A stretch of DNA of 64,000 nucleotides from an uncultured Clostridia bacterium (GTDB lineage: Bacteria > Bacillota > Clostridia > Oscillospirales > Acutalibacteraceae): NCBI GenBank assembly GCA_945876745.1, contig CAMCPL010000001.1, forward strand, positions 310,001-374,000, in the 5' to 3' direction. A program made the position numbers and the translations under genes. The notes below the pieces were generated by a model. That model was not told the DNA's origin. It ran no database searches and was given only the letters and a program-made list of their open reading frames with translations. Each line of letters starts with the position of its first letter. Position 1 is the stretch's first letter. This document shows, one piece after another, positions 37,804 through 46,449 of the stretch.

Positions 37804-37892
37804 CTTCTGCCTCCTTTTGAAAATTCGATTAACTTGAGTGGTTCGCTAATCTATAATAGATATTAATCGAACATTTGTATTATGTCAATAGA

Positions 37893-37936
37893 TTCGACAA
37901 AAATAGTCCAATTTTTTTCTCTGTCAAAATTCGACA
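37893..37936. promoter_or_regulatory. Two Spo0A-box-like sites
   Basis: TTCGACA (reverse of TGTCGAA) at 37893-37899 and 37930-37936, each followed by AAAA. Confidence 0.5.
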
Positions 37937-38034
37937 AAATTATTAAACGGCAAGAAAAACCGATTTGTGAAATTTGCAAAAAAATATTCAACTTTAACCT
38001 TGACATATTGTAAAATATATACTATAATGAATAC

Positions 38035-38134
38035 ATAACCAAGACGGAGCCGCAACCGTCTTGGTTAACCTGTCCTCCTATAGTTTGTTATAGACAGAGA
38101 GGGAAAAGGATGAGTGTTACGCTCATCCTTTTTT
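38035..38134 (+). ncRNA. Candidate approximately 100-nt small RNA
   Basis: Consensus TTGACA-17-TATAAT (38000-38028); hairpins AACCAAGACGG/CCGTCTTGGTT and CTATA/TATAG; terminator AAAAGGATGAGTG-TTA-CGCTCATCCTTTTTT; no SD-led ORF. Confidence 0.6.
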
Positions 38135-38316
38135 CTTGTGCGAACCTTTTGATTGTGCGTGTTTTTAAGAAAAATTCCGAAATGAGAATTTTTTTCGAAA
38201 ATTCGCAGAAAAATTCTCAAATGAATAAAAAATTTGGATAATTCAGATAGAATAAAAAGAAGCATAATCTTTCTTTTTGAAATGATTATGCTTCCTACAG
38301 TTGATATATTAGGTTG

Positions 38317-39966
38317 TTAGCCGACGTTCTTTTCCCTGCGAGCTGTCAGGAGAATTGTACCCAAACCTAACGTAATTGCAAAAATCGGAATTGCAAGGCT
38401 GTCGCTGTGAGTGTCGGGCGACTTCGTTTGATTTTTTGCGCTGAGCGAAGTATCGACTTCGGCATAGCTTTTTATACTGTCTGTGCCGCAGTCGAGAACG
38501 CTGACAATTTTTTGCTCGTTGTCGGTTCCCAAAAACTGATTATATCCGAATTCCTTTTTAACATTCTTGACGCTCAAGGTTTCGTCGGTAGTAATCAAGT
38601 CTGCCAAGAACTTATTTGCCTCGGTGTCGTACCAAAAGTTCATATGCTGAACGCCTTTTACAAACCAAGTGTTGTCGGGAAGTACGCAGGTGGACGCGTC
38701 GATTATTTTGTCTTCGGAAACGTATTTGCCTGTTGAATTGAGCTTTGTGCCGTAGTCGGCAACCGTTGCTCCTGCCGAAGCGTATTTTGTATCAATAAGT
38801 ATATCGGTTTGGTTCTTGTAGCCCGATGTTATGGGAATACCCGGAGTGCCGTAGTTTGCAATAATAGCTATTTGAACACCCTTGTTTTTGAGTTCTTTAA
38901 GATTGCTTTCGACTCTGCCCTGAACGCCGTGATATCTTACGATTTTATCATAAAGTCCGCTGCTTTTGTCCAAAAATCCGATTTCGCTCATTTTGTTCAC
39001 AGCGCTGTAAAAGCTGTCGTACGGTATAAATTCCCATAAAACAGGAATATTGCCAAGCGGCTTCAAGACGTCGTTATATACGCTTGTCAGCATAGCTTCG
39101 TCATCTATAACGTCGTTGAGATAATTGCACAAACTATCTACAACGCCGGGCAGTAATCCGATGAGCAACGAAAGAAATCCTGTATTGATATCGGAGCCGC
39201 TGTATGTTTGACAAAATTCGTCAACATAGCTCATAAGCACGTCCTTATCTATGTAAAGGTCTTGCTTAAATGCGTTTGCAACTCCGACGCCGCAGAATGC
39301 GCCGTCAATCAAAACGAGCTTTTCAAGGTCATTTTTGTTTTTGTATTTGTCAATGTATGCGCTTGCAACGACTGTACCCTCGGAGCCGCCGACAAGAGTA
39401 ACCTTGCTTTTTCCGGTTTTCGATTTTACCAAATCAATAAAGTCGTTGAGCCTGTCGGCATTTTCGCACGCGTCAAGTCGCCAGTCGTAGTTAAAGGCGT
39501 AGACGTTGTCGGCGCCGACCTTGTCGCATACCTGACGGTAAATCGCAGGCTCGTTGGCGTCATAACCTTCAAGCCAATCTCTGTGATTGGCAAGGCTGTC
39601 CTCCCAATAGCTTGCAATACCGATATTGTCAATGGAATTTCCGTTGTCGTCACAGGCAATATCGGCATACGGACTCATAAAGTATTTCAGCGAATTAATA
39701 ATTTCCTGCGCGTCAACATCATTTCCGATTGCTACTCTGAGAAGCTGTCGCAGCAGTCCGCTGTCGCCTAAAAGCGACGCAATGTCGAAGTCGGCAAGCT
39801 TTTGTTCGGAAGGTGTATTCGGATTTTTGTACAGAGCGAAGGCTCCCATTCCGTGCACCATAACAACCGGCGTGACATTAGTTGCTGCGAATACAGTCGA
39901 AGTATGACTGAATGTCATAATAATAGTAAGAGCAATGCACAAAATTGAAGTTAATCTCTTTTTCAT
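38317..39966 (-). CDS. Secreted LCAT-like alpha/beta-hydrolase (lipase) with C-terminal anchor
   Basis: Signal peptide; PVVMVHGMG, NYDWRLDA, GGSEGTV nucleophile elbow; C-terminal SPDTHSD-TM-RREK. Confidence 0.8.
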   Translation of the reverse strand: MKKRLTSILCIALTIIMTFSHTSTVFAATNVTPVVMVHGMGAFALYKNPNTPSEQKLADFDIASLLGDSGLLRQLLRVAIGNDVDAQEIINSLKYFMSPYADIACDDNGNSIDNIGIASYWEDSLANHRDWLEGYDANEPAIYRQVCDKVGADNVYAFNYDWRLDACENADRLNDFIDLVKSKTGKSKVTLVGGSEGTVVASAYIDKYKNKNDLEKLVLIDGAFCGVGVANAFKQDLYIDKDVLMSYVDEFCQTYSGSDINTGFLSLLIGLLPGVVDSLCNYLNDVIDDEAMLTSVYNDVLKPLGNIPVLWEFIPYDSFYSAVNKMSEIGFLDKSSGLYDKIVRYHGVQGRVESNLKELKNKGVQIAIIANYGTPGIPITSGYKNQTDILIDTKYASAGATVADYGTKLNSTGKYVSEDKIIDASTCVLPDNTWFVKGVQHMNFWYDTEANKFLADLITTDETLSVKNVKKEFGYNQFLGTDNEQKIVSVLDCGTDSIKSYAEVDTSLSAKNQTKSPDTHSDSLAIPIFAITLGLGTILLTARREKNVG

Positions 39967-40058
39967 ATTAGCATCATAGCCTTTCAGTAGTATGCATTCA
40001 TTATAACATAGTGAATAACGAAAAACAATAGCATACTTTTACCTGTGCAGGTAATGAA

Positions 40059-40095
40059 AAACAGCCCTCGCATATTTGCGAAGGCTGTCTGTTAT
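40059..40095. terminator. Hairpin
   Basis: ACAGCC-TCGC-N5-GCGA-GGCTGT. Confidence 0.55.
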
Positions 40096-40162
40096 CAGTC
40101 AAGCGTAATCGTTATATGCTCACCGTTGGTTGAATATCCTCTCAACTGTCGGTTGATTTCGG

Positions 40163-40408
40163 CTATTTCAGTGATTTTATAAATCTAATCTGTTCTTTTT
40201 CGTTATCAAAGCCTAATTTTCTGTAAAATTCGTGGGCTTCTTTTCTTGATGAACCTGAATTAAGCCGTATCATTTTGACACCGTTATCCTTTGCCCAACG
40301 CTCAACACGATTAATAAGTGCCGTTGCAACACCCTGTCTGCGATAATCCTTCGCAACCGCCAAGCCGAGCAGATTTACAAGCTCCTTCAAAACATCCATA
40401 TCTGTCAA
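40163..40408 (-). pseudogene. N-terminally truncated GNAT acetyltransferase
   Basis: Only the acetyl-CoA-binding C-terminal half (LAVAKDYRRQGVATALINRVERWAKDNG...FYRKLGF) is present. Confidence 0.55.
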
Positions 40409-40549
40409 CTCGCTTTGATTATATAGGAAAGCAAAATTCCTTACACAGAATTTTCTGTTTGAAATATTCTTTATCCTTTAAGCTGATTTTATCATAAAAA
40501 ATGATTTTGTACAATCTTTTGAAACATATTATAACGGATTGTCGAGGGT

Positions 40550-40870
40550 GCGAGTGTCCGGTGGACACCTTTGCATTTTAATGCAGAAGCACCGACCGAG
40601 CCGGCAGGCGAGAATTGGGACCGTAAGCGGTGGAGGGATTCCACATCGGAACACCTCGGACGGTGTTCCCTACGAAACGATGAAATAACACACCGTAGGG
40701 AACGCCATCCTTGGCGTTCAAAGTTCACTTCGTTCGCAGTGAAGAGAGAAGTGAGAAAAGATAAGAGAATCGGTTTTTTGATTATATTTTCTTACGGGTT
40801 GTCGGGGACGCCAACCCCTACGATTGCGTTATTGTAACGGACTTGTAGGGAACGCCGTCCTCGGCGTTCC
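40550..40870. repeat. Intergenic repeat region with GTAGGGAACGCC.TCC..GGCGTTC hairpins
   Basis: CGTAGGGAACGCCATCCTTGGCGTTC (about 40695) and TGTAGGGAACGCCGTCCTCGGCGTTCC (about 40844); GTGTCC-GGT-GGACAC hairpin. Confidence 0.65.
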
Positions 40871-40891
40871 AAAAACTACAATCAAACAAAC

Positions 40892-40988
40892 CTCAACACG
40901 TCGCAAGACGTATATCACTTTGCGATTATAATCGCAAAATATCACATTCTCGTAGGGAATATATCACACGGCGTAAGCCGTATATCAT
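40892..40988 (-). repeat. Iterated-palindrome (GTGATAT) repeat, copy 1
   Basis: Reverse complement GATATACGGCTTACGCCGTGTGATATATTCCCTACGAGAATGTGATATTTTGCGATTATAATCGCAAAGTGATATACGTCTTGCGACGTGTTGAGG. Confidence 0.8.
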
Positions 40989-41109
40989 TGAACACAGGGC
41001 ATTGTCCTGTGTTCTTTTGTACAATGATTTGAGAACACGACATTTTATATTTGATATAGCGGGCATAATATGTTATAATATATAGGATTTGTATTTACGG
41101 AGGGACAAT

Positions 41110-41493
41110 ATGAAGGATATTCAATCAAAGGCATATGCCGAGGTGAGTGTTGAGGTCGGCGAGGACAATACTGCCGTTGCGGTAGGAAGCGGCTCGCTTG
41201 AGGTGTTCGGCACGCCGTGTATGATTGCGCTTATGGAAAAGGCGACTGTTAATGCCGTTGCTCCTTTTTTGGAGAATGACGAAACGACTGTCGGAACGCA
41301 GATTAACGTCAATCATTGCAAGGCGAGTGCCGTCGGTGCCTCGATAACGGCAAGGGCAGAGCTAAGCGAAGTACAGGGCAGGAAGCTCGTTTTTGATGTC
41401 AGCGCCGTTGACGACAAGGGCGATGTTATAGGCGAGGGCAGAATTGAACGCTTTGTTGTTTTTGCCGAGAGGTTTATGAGTAAGCTTTCCTAA
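41110..41493 (+). CDS. Thioesterase (hot-dog fold, FlK-like)
   Basis: PCMIALMEKATVNAV...VGTQINVNHCKASAVG. Confidence 0.85.
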   Translation: MKDIQSKAYAEVSVEVGEDNTAVAVGSGSLEVFGTPCMIALMEKATVNAVAPFLENDETTVGTQINVNHCKASAVGASITARAELSEVQGRKLVFDVSAVDDKGDVIGEGRIERFVVFAERFMSKLS

Positions 41494-41507
41494 AAGGGGT
41501 GGTACTA

Positions 41508-42680
41508 ATGAAAAAAGCAGTAATATTCGACTTTGACGGAACGTTGTGCGACACGGGCGTCGGTGTAAAAAAGAGTGCAAAATATGCGCTTGACGCCTTC
41601 AACATTTCTGCGCCCGAATGGGAGGAGCTTGACTTTTTTATCGGTCCGCCGCTTCTTGTAACATTTCAGGAAAGGTTTGAGCAAAGCGCCGCAGACGCCG
41701 AGAAGCTCGTGAAAAAATACCGTGAAAGATATACAAATATCGGACTTTATGAAAGTGAGTTCTACGACGGCATTGCACAGCTTCTTCAAAGGCTGAAGAA
41801 TGACGGAATACTGCTCGGCATTGCTTCGTCAAAGCCGATTAACTACGTTGAAGAGCTGCTTATTAAGGCTGATTTGAGGGATATGTTCGACTGCGTGAGC
41901 GCCGTGAGCTTTAATGCCGACTGCGAATCAAAGCAGAATATTATCGACCGTTGCCTCGGCGAGCTTGGCGTTGAGCCGAGCGAGGCGCTTATGGTGGGCG
42001 ACAGGTTTTATGATATCGACGGAGCGAGAGAGTGCGGCGTTGACAGCGTCGGCGTGCTTTGGGGCTTCGGCACGAAGTTTGAGCTTATCGAAAGCGGTGC
42101 AAAATATATTATTGACAAGATTGACGATGTTGAAAATATTGCACTCGGACTTTACGAGGCAACGGAAAATGTTCAGGGTATTTTCAGCGGTAAGGTCATT
42201 ACCGTGCATTTGGACGATATCACTCTTTGCAACGATTTACCGGCTCAAAGGGAGTGCGTTGACCACCCCGGCGGAGTAGGCGTTATCTGCGTTAATGAGG
42301 ATGACGAGGTCGTTTTGGTACGTCAGTTCAGATATCCGTACAAGGAAACGATTTATGAAATTCCGGCGGGCAAACTTGAAAAGGACGAGGATCCGCTTGA
42401 CGCCGCAATGAGAGAGCTTCGTGAGGAATGCGGCGCAGTGTGCGACGAGCTAAAGCCGCTGGGAGAGATTTATCCGTCACCCGGTTATACAAACGAGATT
42501 ATTCGTCTTTATGCCTGTGTAAATCCGACCTTTGTTGAGCAGGAGCTTGACGTGGACGAGTTTTTGCAGGTTTGCAAAATGAAGCTTTCAACCTTGCTGG
42601 CGAAGATTATGTCGGGTGAAATCAAGGACGCAAAAACCATCGTTGCGGCAATGAAATTAAAGGAATTAAGAAATAAGTAA
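41508..42680 (+). CDS. HAD hydrolase - Nudix hydrolase fusion protein
   Basis: N-terminal FDFDGTLCDT...MVGDRFYDIDGA; C-terminal Nudix box GKLEKDEDPLDAAMRELREECGAV; one continuous ORF. Confidence 0.9.
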   Translation: MKKAVIFDFDGTLCDTGVGVKKSAKYALDAFNISAPEWEELDFFIGPPLLVTFQERFEQSAADAEKLVKKYRERYTNIGLYESEFYDGIAQLLQRLKNDGILLGIASSKPINYVEELLIKADLRDMFDCVSAVSFNADCESKQNIIDRCLGELGVEPSEALMVGDRFYDIDGARECGVDSVGVLWGFGTKFELIESGAKYIIDKIDDVENIALGLYEATENVQGIFSGKVITVHLDDITLCNDLPAQRECVDHPGGVGVICVNEDDEVVLVRQFRYPYKETIYEIPAGKLEKDEDPLDAAMRELREECGAVCDELKPLGEIYPSPGYTNEIIRLYACVNPTFVEQELDVDEFLQVCKMKLSTLLAKIMSGEIKDAKTIVAAMKLKELRNK

Positions 42681-43813
42681 TGAGTGTTTATTTAGATAAC
42701 AGTGCAACGACAAAGCCGACAAAGGAGGTTGCCGACAAGGTTTACGAAATGCTTGTTGATAAGTTCGGCAATCCGTCCTCGTTTCACAAGGAGGGCTTGG
42801 CGGCTAATGATGAAATGCGCATGGCAAGACAGGCTGTTGCAAGGGCGATTTCCTGTCAAGAGGAGGAAATATATTTTACTTCGGGTGCGACGGAGGCGAA
42901 TAATCTTGCAATTTTCGGTGCGGCTTATGCCAACAGACGAAAGGGCAGGAGAATAGTCACAACCGCTATTGAACACGAAAGCGTGCTTGAAGCAACGGCA
43001 CAGCTTGAAAAAGAGGGCTTTGAGGTTGTTCGTCTTATGCCCGATAAACAGGGAAATATAACAGCCGAGCAAATATTTGACGCGGTAAACAGCGACACAA
43101 TATTAGTCACTATGATGTATATCAACAACGAGGTCGGCTCGGTTTTGCCCGTTAAGACAATAAAAAAAGCGGTTGAAAAAGCGAAAGCACCTGCGCTTAT
43201 TCATATCGACTGCGTTCAGGCGTTCGGCAAGGTTGAGGTTAAACCTGCGAAGTTGGGTGCGGATATGATAAGCGTTACGGCACATAAAATCCACGGTCCC
43301 AAGGGCGTGGGCGCATTGTATTTGAAAAAGGGTGCAAGGATTATTCCACGTACATTCGGCGGCGAGCAGGAAAAGAAAATTCGTCCCGGCACGCAGTCAA
43401 GTCCGCTTATCGCAGGCTTCGGAGTTGCGGTGGGTCAAATTCCCGATTTTAACGAAAGCAGCGAAAAAATAAGCGAGCTTAATGCTTACGCAAGGCAGGA
43501 GCTTTCAAAAATTGACGGCTTGAGCTTCAATAATTCAACGGATTCCTCCGACTATATCTTGAATGTTTATGTGCCTACCTTTATGACGAGCCAGACTATT
43601 GTTCAGCATTTGTCGTCGCAGTACGGCGTTTACGTCAGCAACGGTTCTGCTTGTGCAAAGGGCAAAAAAAGTCACGTGCTTACGGCTATGAAATTGAGTG
43701 ATAAAGTGATAGAAAAGTCAATTCGCATAAGTTTTTGCAGATTTACAACAAAGGAAGAAATTGACGCTTTGGTTGATGCACTCAAAGAAACAGTAAAAAA
43801 TTATCCTATATAA
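42680..43813 (+). CDS. Cysteine desulfurase (NifS/IscS family)
   Basis: YLDNSATTKP, SGATEANNLAI, TAHKIHGPKGVGALY, SNGSACAKG. Confidence 0.95.
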   Translation: MSVYLDNSATTKPTKEVADKVYEMLVDKFGNPSSFHKEGLAANDEMRMARQAVARAISCQEEEIYFTSGATEANNLAIFGAAYANRRKGRRIVTTAIEHESVLEATAQLEKEGFEVVRLMPDKQGNITAEQIFDAVNSDTILVTMMYINNEVGSVLPVKTIKKAVEKAKAPALIHIDCVQAFGKVEVKPAKLGADMISVTAHKIHGPKGVGALYLKKGARIIPRTFGGEQEKKIRPGTQSSPLIAGFGVAVGQIPDFNESSEKISELNAYARQELSKIDGLSFNNSTDSSDYILNVYVPTFMTSQTIVQHLSSQYGVYVSNGSACAKGKKSHVLTAMKLSDKVIEKSIRISFCRFTTKEEIDALVDALKETVKNYPI

Positions 43814-43822
43814 AGGAGCATT

Positions 43823-44992
43823 ATGAAAGAAATTATACTTGTAAAAAACGGCGAGCTTGTTCTTAAGGGACTGAACAGAAACACCTTTGAGGACATACTT
43901 ATTAAGAATATGAGAAAGGCTCTCAAGCAGATAGGGGAGTTTAGCTTTACAAAAAGTCAGTCAACCATTATGATTGAGCCTGTTGAAGAAAATGTTGATA
44001 TGGACGAGTGCACCGAGATTTTGAGCAAGGTGTTCGGAATTGCGGCGTTGTCACGCGCGGTAGTTGCCGAAAAGGATTTTGAGGATATAAAGGAAAAGAC
44101 TCTTGAATATCTCGGCGAAAGACTCGGCGAGGTTGAAACCTTTAAGGTTAACGCAAAGAGAAGCGACAAGAAATTTCCTATGAAGTCGCCTGAAATTTGC
44201 CGTGAAATCGGCGGCTTAATTCTTTCAAAATTCAACAGCTTAAAGGTTGACGTTCATAATCCCGAGCTTACGGTGACGGTTGAAATAAGAGACAGATATG
44301 CCTTTATTCACGGCGACAGTATTAAGGGCGCAGGCGGTATGCCCGTCAGTACAAGCGGCAGGGGAGCCGTGCTGATAAGCGGCGGTATTGATTCTCCGGT
44401 TGCGGCGTATATGATGGCGAAGCGAGGTATTGAGCTTGTCAGCGTTCACTTCGCATCTCCGCCGTTTACAACCGAGCTTGCAGAACAAAAGGTTATGGAT
44501 TTGCTTCACAGAGTTGCAAAGTACAGCGGACCTATTACTACTTATGTTGTTCACTTTACGGAGATTCAGGAGGAAATCCGCAAGCGTTGTCCCGAACAGT
44601 ATTTTACGATAATTATGCGCAGATATATGATGAGAATTGCCGAGGCACTTGCGAAAAAGCAAAGATGCTCTGCACTCATTACAGGCGAAAGCGTAGGTCA
44701 GGTTGCAAGCCAGACTATTTATGCTCTCGGTTGCACGGACGCGGCTACAACTCTTCCTGTTTTCCGCCCGTGCATCGGTATGGACAAGGAGGAAATTATT
44801 CGTATTTCAAGGAAGATTGACACCTTTGAAACGTCGATTTTGCCGTATGAGGATTGTTGTACCGTGTTCACTCCGAAGCACCCTAAAACAAGACCTAATC
44901 TCGAAGAAATAATTGAGGCGGAAAAAGCGCTTGACAGCGAAGCGCTTGTCTTACGCGCAATAAAAAATGTTAGAAAGACGGTTGTTCACTAA
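43823..44992 (+). CDS. thiI: tRNA 4-thiouridine sulfurtransferase ThiI
   Basis: LISGGIDSPVAAYMMAKRG, RRYMMRIAE, TGESVGQVASQT. Confidence 0.95.
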   Translation: MKEIILVKNGELVLKGLNRNTFEDILIKNMRKALKQIGEFSFTKSQSTIMIEPVEENVDMDECTEILSKVFGIAALSRAVVAEKDFEDIKEKTLEYLGERLGEVETFKVNAKRSDKKFPMKSPEICREIGGLILSKFNSLKVDVHNPELTVTVEIRDRYAFIHGDSIKGAGGMPVSTSGRGAVLISGGIDSPVAAYMMAKRGIELVSVHFASPPFTTELAEQKVMDLLHRVAKYSGPITTYVVHFTEIQEEIRKRCPEQYFTIIMRRYMMRIAEALAKKQRCSALITGESVGQVASQTIYALGCTDAATTLPVFRPCIGMDKEEIIRISRKIDTFETSILPYEDCCTVFTPKHPKTRPNLEEIIEAEKALDSEALVLRAIKNVRKTVVH

Positions 44993-45972
44993 TGAAGGAA
45001 TTTGACGATAAGCTCGATAAGGCGCTCAAGGACGCCGAGCTTGACGATATTTTGGATTCAATCAAAAATGAAAATGCAAAAAAGACTCAAAACGTTTCTT
45101 ATATTGATGAAATTGAGCCTGCAAAAAAATCGGAGCCTTGCGAAGATAAAACAGAAAAGACGTTGACGAAAAAGAAAAAACCGCCGATAAAGGCGATTGT
45201 AATAGTCTGCGTTGCGGTGCTTGCTGTTATCGGCATTGTCTTCGGTGTTATTCAATACACCTCGACCGCGTACCTAAAGCCGTATAAGGAAAAGTACGGA
45301 ATTGATTTTCCAAAGGGCATAGCCGAGGATTTTTGCGATGCCTACGGAGAAAACCAAAGAGTTGTCGGAAAGCTCGAAATACCGGATTCAAACGCAGAAT
45401 TTTTTGTTTCTTCAGAAAAAGATTCGCTCAGTCCACATTTTGAAAACGGAAGTAGAGCGAATGAAACGCCTCAGTTTCGTTCAATCACGATTTATTCAAA
45501 AAATGCCGATATTGAAAGCGTATATTCAACTGCCGAAAAATACAATAACGCAAAGCAAGAGGTTACGTTTACCGACATTTACGGAAATTCGGTTAAGTAT
45601 CAGGTTGTCTGCGCTTATTATGTAAACACAAATCCGAATGACGACAACGGCTACGCTTTTCCGTATAATTTAAGCGGAACGCTGACAGAGGACAGCTTCG
45701 ACGATTTTGAAGACAGAGTGCTTACGAGAAGTCTTTTTGATGCGGTGGAAAATCTTTCGTATACCTCGCAGTATCTCACGATAAGCGCCGACAGCGATTT
45801 TATGGAGCAGTTCAGATTTGTCATTCTCTGCGAAAGAGTTGACGGCAAAATAGCACCGATTACCGACGCCGTACCTAACGAGAAGGTTCATTATCCGCAG
45901 ATTTGGTACGACGAAAACAACGAGCATAATCCGTATTGGCTCTCGTCGAAATGGCAACCGACATACGAATAG
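44992..45972 (+). CDS. Hypothetical membrane-anchored protein
   Basis: 326 aa with one TM; overlaps the thiI stop. Confidence 0.65.
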   Translation: MKEFDDKLDKALKDAELDDILDSIKNENAKKTQNVSYIDEIEPAKKSEPCEDKTEKTLTKKKKPPIKAIVIVCVAVLAVIGIVFGVIQYTSTAYLKPYKEKYGIDFPKGIAEDFCDAYGENQRVVGKLEIPDSNAEFFVSSEKDSLSPHFENGSRANETPQFRSITIYSKNADIESVYSTAEKYNNAKQEVTFTDIYGNSVKYQVVCAYYVNTNPNDDNGYAFPYNLSGTLTEDSFDDFEDRVLTRSLFDAVENLSYTSQYLTISADSDFMEQFRFVILCERVDGKIAPITDAVPNEKVHYPQIWYDENNEHNPYWLSSKWQPTYE

Positions 45973-45974
45973 TT

Positions 45975-46007
45975 AAAAAAGGAACTGTTTTTTCAGTTCC
46001 TTTTTTA
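45975..46007 (+). terminator. Intrinsic terminator
   Basis: AAAAAAGGAACTG-TTTTTT-CAGTTCCTTTTTT. Confidence 0.85.
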
Positions 46008-46008
46008 A

Positions 46009-46104
46009 GTGATATACGGCTACGCCGTGTGATATATTTCCAATGGAAATGTGATATTTTGCAACTGATATCGCAAAGTGAAATACGCCTTACGGCGTGT
46101 TGAG
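46009..46104 (+). repeat. Iterated-palindrome (GTGATAT) repeat, copy 2
   Basis: GTGATATACGGCTACGCCGTGTGATATATTTCCAATGGAAATGTGATATTTTGCAACTGATATCGCAAAGTGAAATACGCCTTACGGCGTGTTGAG. Confidence 0.8.
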
Positions 46105-46129
46105 ATTAGGAATATAAGCTAATTAAAGC

Positions 46130-46158
46130 TTTACAAGAATTGTCAAATATGGTACTAT
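46130..46158 (+). promoter_or_regulatory. Promoter of toxin-like peptide, module C
   Basis: TTTACA-17-TACTAT. Confidence 0.6.
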
Positions 46159-46268
46159 ATCGTTGAGCTTCGGCTCCGAGGAGTTACCATAACGGTAGGT
46201 GGTTTGCCCTTCTTTTTTGAGAGGGCGTATGTTTCTGCCCTCTTAGTTTTGTAACAAAGGAGGGCGAT

Positions 46269-46361
46269 ATGATGTACATAACTGTAACAGAACTATTTTT
46301 GTTTACAAGTTTAATTGTATCAATCATCTCTCTTATTGTGTCTTTATACAACAGTAAGTAG
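46269..46361 (+). CDS. 30 aa putative holin-like toxin peptide, module C (MMYITVTELFLFTSLIVSIISLIVSLYNSK)
   Basis: AGGAGGGCG SD; single hydrophobic segment of the Hol-Tox type. Confidence 0.7.
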   Translation: MMYITVTELFLFTSLIVSIISLIVSLYNSK

Positions 46362-46369
46362 TTGAAAAA

Positions 46370-46449
46370 GAAACAACCACCCATATTGCACTTAGGGTGG
46401 TTGTTTTCTACCATCATTAGGGCAAACCGTCTATCGGTAGCTCCTTTGT
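46370..46449 (-). ncRNA. Candidate antitoxin RNA of TA-like module C
   Basis: Minus-strand TTGACA-17-TATAAT (46456-46484); terminator AAACAACCACCC...GGGTGGTTGTTT. Confidence 0.6.

Noticed and set aside
39208-39771. 187-aa plus-strand ORF
   Set aside because: Antisense to the LCAT-like lipase, whose signal peptide, nucleophile elbow and anchor are convincing.
42680-44992. Cysteine desulfurase-ThiI pair as a novel system
   Set aside because: Established dedicated sulfur donor-acceptor pairing for s4U synthesis in Firmicutes.
46184-46417. 77-aa minus-strand ORF
   Set aside because: Lies across TA-like module C; no SD and explained by the antisense RNA and peptide gene on the plus strand.
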